The translations under genes and the position numbers were made by a program. DNA of 64,000 nucleotides from Acestrorhynchus altus (taxonomy: Eukaryota > Chordata > Actinopteri > Characiformes > Acestrorhynchidae): assembly GCA_034509495.1 (NCBI GenBank), contig CM067505.1, positions 13,787,704 through 13,851,703 of the forward strand. Direction: 5' to 3'. The notes beneath the pieces were generated by a model. It worked only from the letters and a program-made list of their open reading frames with translations. It made no database searches and was not told the origin of the DNA. This document shows positions 23,220 through 36,000 of the stretch, in pieces (the first letter of the stretch is position 1; each line of letters starts with the position of its first letter).

Positions 23220-25980
23220 CAATCAATCAATCAATTAAATTTTATTTATTTAGCGCTTTTTACAACAGGAAGTTGTCACAAAGCAGCTTTACAAAGATCC
23301 GGGTACAACCCTCAAATGAGCAGCCAGTGGGCAAAGAGTGGCAAGGAAAAACTCCCTCAGTTTTGGAGAAAGAAACCTTGAGAGGAACCAAGGCTCAAGA
23401 GAAGAACCCATCCTCCTCTGGTCAACACTGGAGAGCATAAAAACAGCACAATACATTGGGATGGAAAGTAGAAAAGAAATGAAATGAAATAAAATGGAGG
23501 GACAGAAGATAGTTATAATATAGTTTAGCTTGTAGTAGTGATACAGGTATGAATGAATAATAAATAATGAAATCCATGCAGGTGGCATAGTCGAGTCTGG
23601 CAGTTGGTACTGGGAAGTGGATGAGTGGACCGGAGTGCGTAAAGAGAAACATTTTCAAGCGTGATTTAAAGATGGAGAGTGTGTCTGAGTCCCAAAGAGT
23701 AGGAGGAAGGCTGTTCCAGAGCTGGGGGGCTTTGTAAGAGAAGGCTCGTCTCCCAACAGTGTTCTTTTTGATTCTAGGGACAGTCAATAGGCCTGCGTCC
23801 TGAGAACGCAGTCTGCGTGATGGGTTGTAGGGTATTAAGAGCTCTTTAAGGTACTGGGGAGCTAAGCCATTTAGTGACTTGTATGTTAGTAGCAGTATTT
23901 TGCAGTCAATTCTGAATTTAATGGGAAGCCAATGGAGAGATGAAAGAACAGGACTAATGTGGTCAAATATCCGAGTTCCGGTGAGAACCCTCACAGTAGT
24001 GTTTTGTACTGATTGGAGCCTCTGTATGGATTTCCCTGAAGTATCAGCTAGATGGGCATTACAATAATCTAGTTTAGATGTGATGAGTGCATGCATCAGT
24101 ATCTCTGCATGCTTGCGTGAGAGTGATTTATGCAATTTAGTAATATTGCGTAGGTGGAAGAATCCTGTCTTTACTACGTTATTAATGTGGCTGTCGAATG
24201 CAAGGTCGGAGTCAAATATAACCCAAAGGTTTCTTACAGATGAGCTCGGCGTAATTGAAAAACCATCTAGATTGATTGGGTTAAGGGGTTTATATATTAA
24301 ATCCTAATAATAAGATTTCTGTTTTTTCAGAGTTTAGTAAAAGGAAATTTTGTGTCATCCAATTTTTAATCTCTTTAACACAGTTTGTTATTCTGCTGAG
24401 ACAATGATCCTCGTTAGGTTTTGCTGATATGTAGAGTTGGGTGTCATCCGCATAGCAGTGAAAGTCAATGTCATGCTTTCGGATGAGATCACCCAGCGGT
24501 AATAGGTAAAGGGAGAACAGAAGTGGACATAGAACAGACCCCTGTGGAATGCCATATTTTACTGTTGGTGAGATAGGAGTGAGTATTGTTTATGTTTACA
24601 CACTGGAGGTGGTCAGTCAGGTATGATTGAAACCACTTTAGGACTGATCCTTTAATTCCTAAGTTATTCTCAAGCCTACGAAGCAAAATGGAATGATCAA
24701 TGGTATCAAATGCAGCACTAAGATCCAATAATACTAGAATAGCATTATGGTTTCTATCACGGGAGAGTAGGAGGTCATTTGTAACTTTAACCAGGGCTGT
24801 TTCGGTGCTGTGGTTAGGTCTAAATCCAGATTGGAGAGCCTCGTTTAAGTTGTTATGGTGGAGGTAGGTGCACAGTTGGTCGGATACTACTATTTCTAAG
24901 ATCTTTCTAAGAACGGGAGGTTTGCTATCGGTCTGTAGTTAGTAAGTTCGTGAGAGTCAAGATTTGTCTTTTTCAATATGGGATTAATAATTGCATATTT
25001 AAGAGATTTAGGCATATATCCTAGACTAAGGGAAGAGTTCACTATATTGAGTAATGATAGGATAGTTGTTGGAGTGACCTGTTTAAATAATCGTGTGGGT
25101 ACTGGATCTAGTGAACACGAGGATGATTTTGAGGAGCTAATTAAACTAAGGTCTTTTTCATTGACAGGCTTAAAGTATTCTAACCTTGACTCCGTATCAA
25201 CACCAGTACTGCTCTTAAATGTGTGAGTAGGTGAGGTTGGAGCCAGATTATGAATTGTTTGTCAAATTTTTTCTATTTTGACATTAAAGAATGTCATAAA
25301 GTCATTACAGGAGATGTCTGGTGGAATGATTGAGCCTGTGTTGTGGCTGCTGGTTAATTTTGAAAAGGTATTAAACAGGTATCTAGGATTGTCCTTATTT
25401 TTATCTATTAGAGCTGCAATATATAATGATTTAGCTTTAACTAAAGCGTGTTTATTATCTGTGAAGGTGTGTTTCCAGGCATCTCTAAAAATTTCTAGTT
25501 TTGTTTGCCGCCATTTGTGTTCGTAGCTGCGTGCGGTCTGTTTCAAAATGCGCGTGTGGTCATTGTACCACAGAGCTCATTTTTTCTCTCTAATAAGTTT
25601 GGTTCTGATTGGAGCTATATAGTTCAGATTTGAGCGCAGTATTGTGTTTAGAGTGTCTAATGTACAGTCGAGGTCACTATGGTTGGAGGGGACAGAGACT
25701 GTGGATAGGTTGGGGAGAGTATTAATGAATTAATTAGCTGTTGAGGTTGTTATGGTGCGCCTACTAATGGAACGGGGTGAGTGACGTATGTTGTGGTGTA
25801 AGATTAAGTCGAACATAATTAGATAATGATCTGAAATGGAGTCGTTCTGTGCGATACAGGTTACATTGTCTATGTCGGTACCCAGAGTAAAGACTAGATC
25901 TAGGGTGTGGTTAAATCGATGGGTAGGTACAGTGATGATTTGTTTCAGTCCAAAGTCATCCAAAATGTACTTCCAAAATG
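23220..25980 (-). mobile_element. L2-type LINE, about 2.7 kb
   Basis: Minus strand from high to low: endonuclease C-terminal part (FGLKQIITVPTHRFNHTLDL and NDSISDHYLIMFDL, 25730-25963), linker (SYEHKWRQTKLEIFRDAWK, 25262-25546), RT (LLDLSAAFDTIDHSILLRRL near 24680-24740), and a long C-terminal frame (24135-23422). That frame has TSKLDYCNAHLADTSGKS, LSSLHWLPIKFRIDCKILLL and APQLWNSLPPTLWDSD. The 3' end is (AATC)n near 23220-23237. Frameshifts in the RT (no FADD box readable in frame) make it inactive. Confidence 0.88.
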
Positions 25981-25984
25981 GACT

Positions 25985-26640
25985 CCCAATTCCTTTACCC
26001 AGTCAAGTCCCCTGTTGTGTCTGATGTTTCTCCCACTTCCCCAGTGTCCCATGTCCAGTTTCCCATTCCTTTAGTCCAGTTTTCAGTCTTGTGTGACTCC
26101 TGTCTCATCCCTGTCCTATCGCACATGTCTCAAGTTTCCCAGGTCCAGTCTCTTATCCAGTCTTCTATCAAGTCTCCTGATGCACCTTTTGTTTCACTCC
26201 AGTTCCTGCCCAGTTTTATGCCTACTGTTCATGTCTGTCCTGTACATTTTTTGGTCCCTCTCCTTTGCAAACTCAGGGAATGTTGTCATGTAATGTCATG
26301 TATCTGTCCCATCTGGCCTCTATGTCAATCCATTCACGTCATCTTTTTATTTAGTTTTGGTTTCCCCATGTGCTTCTTAGCACCCTTACTCCACCCCATT
26401 CCAAACTATGTCTCATTTGTAACTCTGCCCATTTTTTTAATATGATCTAGGAGTTTGTAATTTTGTCTGTGTATTGAAGTTCTTGTTTCAGTCAGTCTTT
26501 GTGAGTCTTTGTGCTACATACCATGTGTTTGTCAGTGCATGTGCTGCATTTCATCATCCATATTCCATTTCATATTCCAATGTTTGTTTTGTTAATAAAG
26601 GCAACCTTTAATTTCAAATATAACAATAGTTGGAGATCAT
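25985..26640 (+). repeat. Proline/valine-rich dispersed repeat, related copy
   Basis: The plus-strand frame (25978-26445) is rich in Ser-Pro-Val-Gln (SPVSHVQFPIPLVQFSV) like the 3' part of copy 1, and the segment ends TTTGTTTTGTTAATAAAGGC near 26590, comparable to the TTATTAAAC ends of the other copies. The similarity is compositional as well as positional, so kinship is likely rather than certain. Confidence 0.4.
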
Positions 26641-26999
26641 TTGCATACATTTATTACAATAAGCCACAATAAGTTCATTAAGTATCTTCTTTCCACATTG
26701 AGTGTTAAACAATGTCTCTCTGCTCCTTTTTGCATGGGAGCTACAAAGCTATTGTAGCTAACAATAAATGAAAGTGATAATATGTTTATAGCATTCAGCT
26801 GACATTATTTTCCAAAGCAACTTACAGTACTTAACAAAAGTCATTGACCTCTTTACAGTAAGAAAGTTCCCTGTTAAAATAAGGGGAAACAAATTCTGTA
26901 TACTTCTGATTTACTGCATAACTTACATAACTTCCTCCTTCTAAATAGTAACAAAACAGAGGTCCAACATTTGACCAACACATAGGACAGTTTTCTTCA
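26641..26999. other. Intergenic with a short fish repeat
   Basis: Near 26787-26832, TTTATAGCATTCAGCTGACA and TTTCCAAAGCAACTTACAGT match a short interspersed motif common in fish (the 'catttagctgacgctttt-atccaaagc' type). Nothing else recognised. Confidence 0.5.
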
Positions 27000-28262
27000 T
27001 CTTCATAATATTTCCAAGTTAAGAAATTCCCTATCCTTGCACACTGCTGAAAAACTGGTACATGCTTTTATTACCTCAAGGTTAGATTACTGCAATGCAC
27101 TATTGTCGGGTTGTTAAACCAGGAATCTAAATAGACTTCAGTTAGTTAAAAATGCTGCAGCCAGGGTCCTAACTAAAACTACAAAATTTGACCACATTAG
27201 TCCAATACTATCAGCACTGCACTGGCTTCCGGTCAAATTCCAAATTGATTACAAAATTCTTTTACTTACATACTTTTACTTGCTCCTCAATATGTACAGG
27301 ATTTAATTTATCTGTATGAGCCATCACAATCACTCAGATCACAGGGTGATGGCTTCCAATTAGTTCCCAGAATTCAGAAGGCTTCAGCAGGGGAAGAGTC
27401 TTTCCTCACAAAGCCCCCAGCTCTGGAATAACCTGCCAGATAATGTTCGGGACTCAGACACAGTCTCAGTCTTCAAGTCTAGATTGAAAACTTACTTGTT
27501 CAGTGTAGCATTTGGTCATTAATGTATTAGATTAGTTACAGGCTGCAGATCCAGGGGTTCATGGACATAGGGATTCATGGTAAACTGGCATGTTGGTGCT
27601 GCCGTCTGACTCCTTTATGTGGTCACTCAGGTTTGTGATGGTGGAGCGGTTAGACGCCAATGTTTCAGGATGCTCCCATGCTTATGTTACCTTCTGGTTC
27701 TCTCCTTAGTTAGACTATTATAGTCAGATCTGCCGGAGTCACTCACCACACTCTGGTAATGTTTACATTCTCTATTCTCTTTTTAAACATCAAACTAATT
27801 AATCTCTGTACCTTTTCAAAGTTAATGATGACCCACTGACCTGAACTGATTAGGTCCTAATCTCAAGCTCTTCTGCTCCATCTGAGAAGGAGCCCAAGAC
27901 CTCCTGAAACATTTTTATGGCTTTCCACCTTCCGGCAACTGGACCTGGACTTGTTTCATTGACTAGCTGCTCACCCACCGTCACCAGCTATGTAGAAATA
28001 TAGTGTTACTATTATGTCTACCAGCAAACTAACATTACTTCAGTATACCTGAGTATTAGAACAGAGGAGTAGTGATGGAGTAGTTATGTCTACCAGCAAA
28101 CTAACATTACTTCAGTATACCCAGGTATTAGAACAGAGGAGTAGTGATGGAGTAGTTATGTCTACCAGTGAACTAATATTACTTCAGTATACCCGAGTAT
28201 TAGAACGGAGGCCCAGTGTCCCCTAACTGTGTATAAGTAGTTTGACCAGAGGAGGATGGGTC
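27000..28262 (+). mobile_element. L2-type LINE 3' end
   Basis: Plus-strand coding remnants: RNSLSLHTAEKLVHAFITSR with LDYCNALLSG near 27020-27115, HISPILSALHWLPVKFQIDY near 27190-27250, then QYVQDLIYLYEPSQSLRSQG and the KPPALE end near 27420. A long 3' UTR follows, up to a truncation at 28262. Internal stop codons are present. Confidence 0.85.
28012..28210. repeat. Tandem array of a 72-base unit (2.7 copies)
   Basis: TTATGTCTACCAGC recurs at 28012, 28084 and 28156, each unit continuing through AACATTACTTCAGTATACC and GAACAGAGGAGTAGTGATGG. The other L2 copies in the window have one unit here. Confidence 0.9.
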
Positions 28263-29555
28263 CTGCACAGTTTACTGATTTCACTGCTCAAACATACCTA
28301 CTAATACTGGCAATTGACATTTGAGTAGAATCCCATGGCCTTGACCAGGAAAAGCACAGATTTGTCCAGGACTGGTGTTGCCTTCCCTGGCACTACACTA
28401 TGCCAGCTACAGCACTGTTTAAATTGCATTGCTCATTCTTCAAACTGCATGCCTATATCATCCCACACTTCTCTCAAGTCACGCTGAGTTCTTAATTAAC
28501 TTAAGCAGACTTGCTTATGTGCACTATATGACAGAACATAAGCTTCCCGTGTGTGTTATCTATATTGTCCTACAATTGGGGAGGAACAAATCATGTTGGA
28601 ACGTAAATTTTTGCTTAAGAGCAAACATAAATTTGCTCTTAACATTGGTGAGGACCTATGAATCTTAATTCATAATTTAATTCATGATTTATATAATGTT
28701 AAACTAATGACTGACAAAGTAGTTTAGACTTCAGTTTACTTCAGCCATAGTGCAAATGAAACTGGTCTCATAGATCAGCAATAATAAAAGTAGAGAGAGC
28801 TGCATAATCTCCACAAATACAACAAAGTAACATCAATAATTACAGATGATTTTAGCCTGCTGTATACTGTGCACCAAAGCCTAGCACTGCCATTAACGTT
28901 ATTATGATGGAATTGATTGAATAATTTACTTTCTTTGAAAATTAGCTCATGTCTTTTGACACCCACACTGCACGCAAGTCTACAAGTATTTTGGCAGCCA
29001 GGGTAAATTAGTGAAAGTAGCCCAAAAACCAGCACCATGTGACCTTTGAATTTTCAAACAAGCCCAATGTGGCAGGAATCGGCAAACCCAGCAACCCTGC
29101 TGGACAGTTTTCCTTCAGTTTTGGTGCTGCTAACAACTAAGCAGAGCTACAGAGTCTCAGTGACAGCAGGGAAAAGCAGAGCCAATCACAGTGACTATGT
29201 GTTATGATGAGGTAGGGCCGTATACATATGAGTGTAAATATGACAGCTTTCCTCTTATAATAAAATTATAACAGTAAGAGGATGTGAAACAGAAACGTTT
29301 CTACAATGTCCTTAAACTAGTTTAATCACACATGCACACATACATGTAGTTCATTCTTCTCAGTACGCCCAGCACACTGATGTTTATGACCATATTAAAC
29401 ATGTCGATTCTTATTGGCTGCCACATTAGTGGTGTACTCACCACAGCCCTGGTGACTAGCCATAGGACTCATCTACTATATGGCATATTTGCATGGCAGC
29501 TTGGTACCACTAAGCTTTAGGAATCCCTTTTATACAGTAATCTCTGCCCTAAAAC

Positions 29556-29559
<4 letters not shown>
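28263..29559. other. Intergenic, nothing recognised
   Basis: No coding signal or repeat I can name. Confidence 0.4.

Positions 29560-29601
<42 letters not shown>
29560..29601. repeat. (CT)n microsatellite
   Basis: About 20 CT units. Confidence 0.95.
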
Positions 29602-29603
<2 letters not shown>

Positions 29604-29876
29604 GCATAATCGCAGCACGACCAAAAAAGAAAGCAGCAGCCAGTTGTCATAATAAAAGTCTTTTTATTCTGTTCTGCTTGCAGCACAGCATAGTATATTC
29701 TCCCATGATCGAGTGGCCCAGCACACGGCCCCCATGTGGCTCCCCTACAGAAAGGAGTATGGCACAAAGAATCTAACATAGTAGGTGCACTGCCTTCCTG
29801 GCACAGTGGCGTATATCAGAATTTCACAATTGGCTCTGCTCAACTACATCACCATTGATTAATACAGAGCAGCATG

Positions 29877-29957
29877 GTGTGTGTGTGTGTGTGTGTGTGT
29901 GTGTGCATGTTTGGATGCGTGTTTTCATTCTAAATGCATTGTAACTGGCCACAAATG

Positions 29958-30008
<51 letters not shown>
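29877..30008. repeat. (GT)n and (CA)n microsatellites in inverted arrangement
   Basis: (GT)n at 29877-29904 and (CA)n at 29959-30008, separated by about 55 bases. The two can pair with each other as a stem. Confidence 0.9.
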
Positions 30009-30010
<2 letters not shown>

Positions 30011-30392
30011 GTTTTAAAGTACATCATGTACCTTTGCTACACCGTACCAAAACCTGGTTTGGCCTGTACACCTGACTGGGTGGGCAACGATCTCACGATG
30101 TACTACTTGAGTTCACTCACTGGGTAGCCAGCTAAAACTGTGAGTAGTCTTTTTAAATTATTATTTAATGTTCTGCCAACCAACACAGCCCCAACTCTTA
30201 CTACAGTGACAATTCATCTGGACACACACACACACTTCAATCGCGAAACGTGGTGTAACTGGAACCACTGGTCAATTCGATCAGCGTGGCAGTGATTCAA
30301 ACACAGTAGGACACTGTCAGTAGCAGTGGGTGTGAACTGAAAGACAAGACGAGACAAAAGACCAATTCATAGAGAATAAATTGAAATGATAA

Positions 30393-30396
<4 letters not shown>

Positions 30397-30437
<41 letters not shown>

Positions 30438-30452
30438 TTAATTATATATTTA

Positions 30453-30520
<68 letters not shown>

Positions 30521-30575
30521 TATATATATAGATATATATATATAGATATATATATAGATAGATATATATATATGC
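30397..30575. repeat. Long (TA)n microsatellite
   Basis: About 180 bases of TA with GATA/ATAG variants at the 3' end and a short unique break near 30436-30455. Confidence 0.95.
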
Positions 30576-30589
30576 TGCTATTTGGATAA

Positions 30590-32264
30590 CAGACTTTTCC
30601 ACCACATAGTAAAAAAGTAGACACTATCAACACAAAGAGACAAATAGAGAAAGAGAGGCCATTTTTTAAAAAGACTGGTTTGTGGTGGGGTTGACTAGTC
30701 CGATGACAATTTGTCCATCTTAGGAGTTTCACATGATCTTTAAATCATAGACTAAAGCATCAACCCAGATATTCTGTAGTAGTTAAATGTTCACTGAATG
30801 GATATGAATATAGGATGGAACAAAAAAAGGCAAATTGTAAATAAGTTATCGCGGATATTATATGTAGCAATATCGTAATCATTAAATCTGGTAAAAGAAA
30901 TGAGTGAAAACAATACTTTGTCTTCAGCTAGACTGTTTTGCTGAACAGCTATTTCTCTATTGCTATCTAAACATCACAAACACATATATGAGGTACATCA
31001 ATATATAAAGTAACCCAGACAAGTATTGCACAACAATCAAAACTGGAATCATAGGATGTATATATAGACTGCCAAATGCTAAATTCTAATGTCAAGATAT
31101 ACAATGCACATAATGAGAAATCTGTAACAACCAAGAAATGAGTCATAGACTCTGGCTTTTTAAAGGATTTAAAAGTCATGACACTGCCCTTTGTATTTCA
31201 CAGTTGATAGAGTTTTAGTGCACACTATCTTGACATTATTGTTCAGACATATGACAACAATATATACTCCAATTAATTAGTACTACGTTCGAAAAGCTCA
31301 GCATACAACAGGTAAGCTTAATATGGCTCAGGTGCAGTCACAAGCACACACACAAAATAAAATAAAAATTAGCCTGTTGGTATCTGCTCAGGACTGGGTC
31401 AAATATGTATGATAAAACTGGGGGAACATTTCAAATTAGAAACGTAGTCTGTAAATTCCTGAACATAAAAAGTTAAAAAAACTGCTTTAACATTTAAAGT
31501 TTGAAAATACATATTTGACTCAGTCCTTTTGACCAACATGCAGGTGCCCTTAGCAGTTTCACAGTCAGTCATAGCAATCACTTCAAATGCTAGCACTAGA
31601 CTAATGTAAAAGCTAAATCAAACAAGTGAAAATGTCTTTCAGGGTCTCCCAAAATCAATCAATCAGAGCTTTTGCTTAAAGTACCAGAAAGTATTTTTTC
31701 TGGGTTCTCTCAACAGAGTGAATTTACAGACAAACAAGTCCATTTAAATTCCATAAATCTCTTCATACTTCATAAACCTAACATGACTCTTTTGATCTTT
31801 ATCACTTTTGCTGTGACCAGTATGAACCACACACACATGGATATCAAATCAACTAGTAAAGTGACAGAGCAGAGCAGTTAGTAAAAAAGGTGTAAAAACA
31901 CAGTGCTAAACTGTAAACAGTGCTCTCCTGCTTATCGCTCTCTGAATAATGGCATGTCTCATATCTACGTTTGACATCTGATTGAGGGTACAGTGCTGCA
32001 ATATGGCTAGCTCTGTTATCTACATGCTTGAACCAATTTTAAGACATCCAGAATAGGGTGACTTTTCCCCCAAAAAGCTAAGATCTTAAAGTGTCATCAT
32101 GGTTGCAGCACACTGTGTTGTCATGGCAACATGTACATTCAGTCGTGAGAAGAAAGGCTGCCATTGACTGGTTAGGTAGTTGAAATGTTGCATGTGCCCC
32201 CACTGCAATGTACCACAGTGCTTATGCTAATGAACAGACCTGTAAAATGCACAGACACACATTT

Positions 32265-32306
<42 letters not shown>

Positions 32307-33047
32307 CATATAAATAAAGTATTGAATGCTTCATAGATTATTATGTATTGCTCAAGGGAGTAGAATGAGATCTAATTATGATATGCCATGCGTAAGCTGT
32401 ACTTAGGTTTGGCACTCAGTTTCAATGAGCAAATATTAGATTAGTCAAAGTTGACTTACCCTGTTGTTAAGAATATAAACACACTGACCTAAACAAGCAG
32501 AATGCTAGATAAGAGTCAACAGAGTTAGGAGATGTGTTTTGAGAGGAACCAAAAGTAAACTGCTACCTTTTTAAATGAATGCATCCCTTGAGATACACAA
32601 CAGTTTTCAGGACTCAAAGCTCAAAAATCTGAACAAGATGAACAGTATGGGCATTGGTAAAAGGGTTTCTGCCTCTGAATCTACCCTTTGAAATCCATGG
32701 CTTGTGCCTGAGTCCACTCAAAGAAACACCACATTCATCCAGAATATTCCATCCTTCCACCTAATTGCCCCAGTGAACTGAAAGAAGCAAGTCAGTCGCA
32801 TGAAAGCAATCCCCCTCTAACACATATAAGATTCGTCAGCAAGGCAGTACCGTTCTTATGCAGTAAAAAGGGAAAGCCACAATGTGCGCAAAACCCGATC
32901 AGCTTTTTCTTGAGGCGTACAACAGAGCCTTGTGCTAGGAATGAACGTGGCTCATCCCCCGTTATAAACCAATACAAGTTTGTTTTCTAAGTAGATAACT
33001 AGATTTCCTTCAGCTGTTTGCCAGTGTTCCACATTTGACTATGTGCC
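30590..33047 (-). other. Probable grin2d 3' UTR and downstream flank
   Basis: This stretch follows the grin2d stop codon. It is the longest run in the first half of the window without a recognisable transposon; only a short (TA)n at 32266-32304 interrupts it. No ORF of note is present on either strand. A 3' UTR is the natural reading, but I did not assign a poly(A) site. Confidence 0.5.
32266..32304. repeat. (TA)n microsatellite in probable 3' UTR
   Basis: About 19 TA units. Confidence 0.9.
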
Positions 33048-36000
33048 TCAAACCTCACTCTCCACACTGGAAAAGTGTGCAGATCCCCGACGTGAGCACA
33101 GACTCTTGGTTTTGAGGGGAAGATGTGGCGATTGGTACCTTTGAGGCTGAGGTACTGAACGCAGTCTCTGGTACTGAAGCTTGGCACTGGAGGACGACAA
33201 GGAAGAGGGCTGTGGGGCACCAGGTGTTGAGGAAATGGCTGATGGGGATGAGACAGAAGAGGAAGAGGTGGGAGGCGGAACATGGATGGGATGAGAGGAT
33301 GATGGAGGCGCAGGGAGAGTTGGAACCATAGGTGGTGGCAAAGATGGTGGTAGAGTCTGAGGAGGTGATGAGGGCTCTCTGGACCTTTCGGGATGCTGTG
33401 ATCTCTGAACACTGAGGTTAGACTGACTTCCAGATTTGGCTTGGCTTTGTGCCCGGTCTAGTTTGGAGGACTGCCGTTTGGGCCGGGTGGTGCTGCTGAA
33501 ACTTTGGCAGTGAAGCACCAGCTCCTCTTGACTCCGGGAGGTCACCCGGTTCCACTTAGAATGGTGTGGTGACTGACAGGAACAGGCAGCATGGCCTCGA
33601 CTCTTGTCTTGGGTTCTGCTTTTTGATTTCTTTTCAGTTTTCACAGGTAATTTGTCTACAGACCAGTACCTTCGTGGAGGTGGGGGGGTCAAAGGAGGTG
33701 GTGGCCACTGATTTGATCCTAAACCACCAGAACCCCATCCTGATCCCCCTCCAAAACCCCAGCCACTCTCACTTCCTCCCAATCCCACAAAAAAGTCATC
33801 CCTACTGTTGATGCTGCCACCTCTCTCTCTAGCAGGATATGTCCCAAAAAACCAGCCTCCACCACCAATGCCTCCAACAGCCCTTCCTTCATGTCCATCC
33901 CAGTATCTCTCAAACTTACCAAATTCCCCAGAAGAACCTTCATCATCTGTATAGATCTCAACAGTTTTGTCTCTCTCCCTTTCAGACTCTGATTCCATTC
34001 CTCTGCTTTCTCTTCTTCTTCCTCGTTCTTCAGTTCGTTCTCTTTCTTCATCTGATTCCTCATCCTCTTCTGATTCCCATTCATGGAATGCCAAGCCTTC
34101 TCTTGAACGTGACTTACCTCTTCCACTCTTTCCCAAAAGGGGGCGACTCTCTCCTCCTTTCACATGTTCCTCTCTCTCAGACCCAAAAGACTTTCTTCGC
34201 TTATAGTTCAGAGGAAGCAGGGGTAGAAATGATGATGGAGACTCAGAATTTGGGTTTCCACTACCCCAAAATTTCACTGATGTTGAGTGCTTGCTTGAAG
34301 TGCTATAGCGCTTATTGTTAGACCTTGGCCTGGAATGGTGATAAGATTGAGGACTTCTGTGGTGTTTTTCTCTCACCCTACCTCCTTCTTCAACATCATG
34401 CTCTTGATCATCTCTTTCTTTTCTTCCTCCCTCTCTTGATATGTCCCACTCATAACTCCGGATAGAGCTTTCACTCTTCTTCCGAAATGAACTACGCCTA
34501 AGTGCTGGGTATGAAAGAAAATCCTGTTCTGTCACCTTTTCAAATGCTTCTTTTCTCTCAGTGTCACCCTCTTCCTGTCCAGGTCGCTTTTCTCTCTCCC
34601 TTCTCCTAGACTTTCCTTCTTTTTTCTTTTTCTTTTTCACTTTACGCCTCTTGCGCTCTCTCTCCCTCTCACGCTCCTCTCTCTTCTTTTTCTTTCGGCC
34701 CTTCTTTCTTCTCTTTCGCTCCCTTTCCCTCTCTTTATGATGTCGCTTTTCTTCTTTGCCTTTACCCCTATCCCCACCTGCTCTTTTCGCTCGCTCTTTC
34801 TCCCCCCATGATGCCCACCACTCTTGAAGTTGCGCCAATTGGCTCCCAGCTCTGTCTCTCATCTGTGCCTTCTGTGGGTGAGGTTTTCGGGGTGGTATTG
34901 GTGGGGGTGGGGGACTGCAGGGCAAGGAGCGAGAGGACATGCGTGACCGACTCTTCCTCCTGCCCAAAAGAAGGCTTGACTCCTCTGTAAGCTCATCGGT
35001 ATCGTACTCCTCATATACATCTCTTGTACCAGCCCTATACCTGAAACTCTGTGATGATGAGTAAGAAGAAGAGGAGTAGGATGGAGAGTTAGATCGTGAA
35101 ACTGATACAGAAGAAGAGGTGGAAGAAGAGCTGGAGGTGCTGGAGGAGCTGGATGTGTAGTGCACAGAAGGTGAGGGTGAAGGAGGTGTCTGGGTGGGGG
35201 AAGAAAGAGGAACTGGTACAGGAAGAGGCAAAGGAGGTGGATGACGGCCTCTGCGTCCAACCCCATCCCTCACTCCATATCTTGCGCCACCTCTTCGCCC
35301 CAATGGAAGGATGTTTTCATAGAGGGGTCCTCCTGAGCCTTTTCTTATTGAGAGACTGCTTCTTTTCCAGAAAGATTGCTGTGGTGGAGATGGATGAGGT
35401 AAAGCTTGGTTAATAGGTAAGTGCCCAGGAGGTTGTTTTTTCACTGGTACCCTTGAGTTTCCAGAGGACTTTGTCCGATGTGTGGTTTTTGGAGTTTGGG
35501 AACCTACAGTTTGTGGGTCTGCAGAGACTCCCAGGCCCTCTGGATCAATTGGACCATAGTATCGCTTGTATTCATCAAGACCACCCTCCCCCCCACCTAC
35601 TGTAGCCCAGTGTGGATGCATGCCCTGCGGAAACTGTGTAATGTCCGTGATTGCATTGCTGACAATGCTAGCTTTATCAGGGCCAGGTTTTGGACGTGTC
35701 CACCGATCCACCACAGCAAGTCGTCGATCATGACGAGGTAAAAATGTGGAGCATGGCATGGGTGCCCCAAGTATTGGACTGTTTGACGGCCCCAGGGCCA
35801 TGCCAGAATGCCCAACTGATGGTGGAGAACCAGGAAGAAGGGCATTGTACACTGGCTGTTGTTGCTGGTGATGTTTCTGTTGTTGTTGCTGTTGTTGTTG
35901 TGCCATGGTGATAGGAGGATTGGCAACAGATGTAGTAACCACATGGGAGGGAGGAGGAGGCATAGTGGTAATGTGATGGTATTGCGGAAGTGTGCTTTGG

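Noticed and set aside
30386..30732. ORFs of Tyr-Ile repeats on both strands
   Set aside because: Translated (TA)n microsatellite.
33839..34321. Plus-strand ORFs over the grin2d last exon
   Set aside because: They are antisense shadows of a 3 kb coding exon with conserved GluN2D motifs on the other strand.
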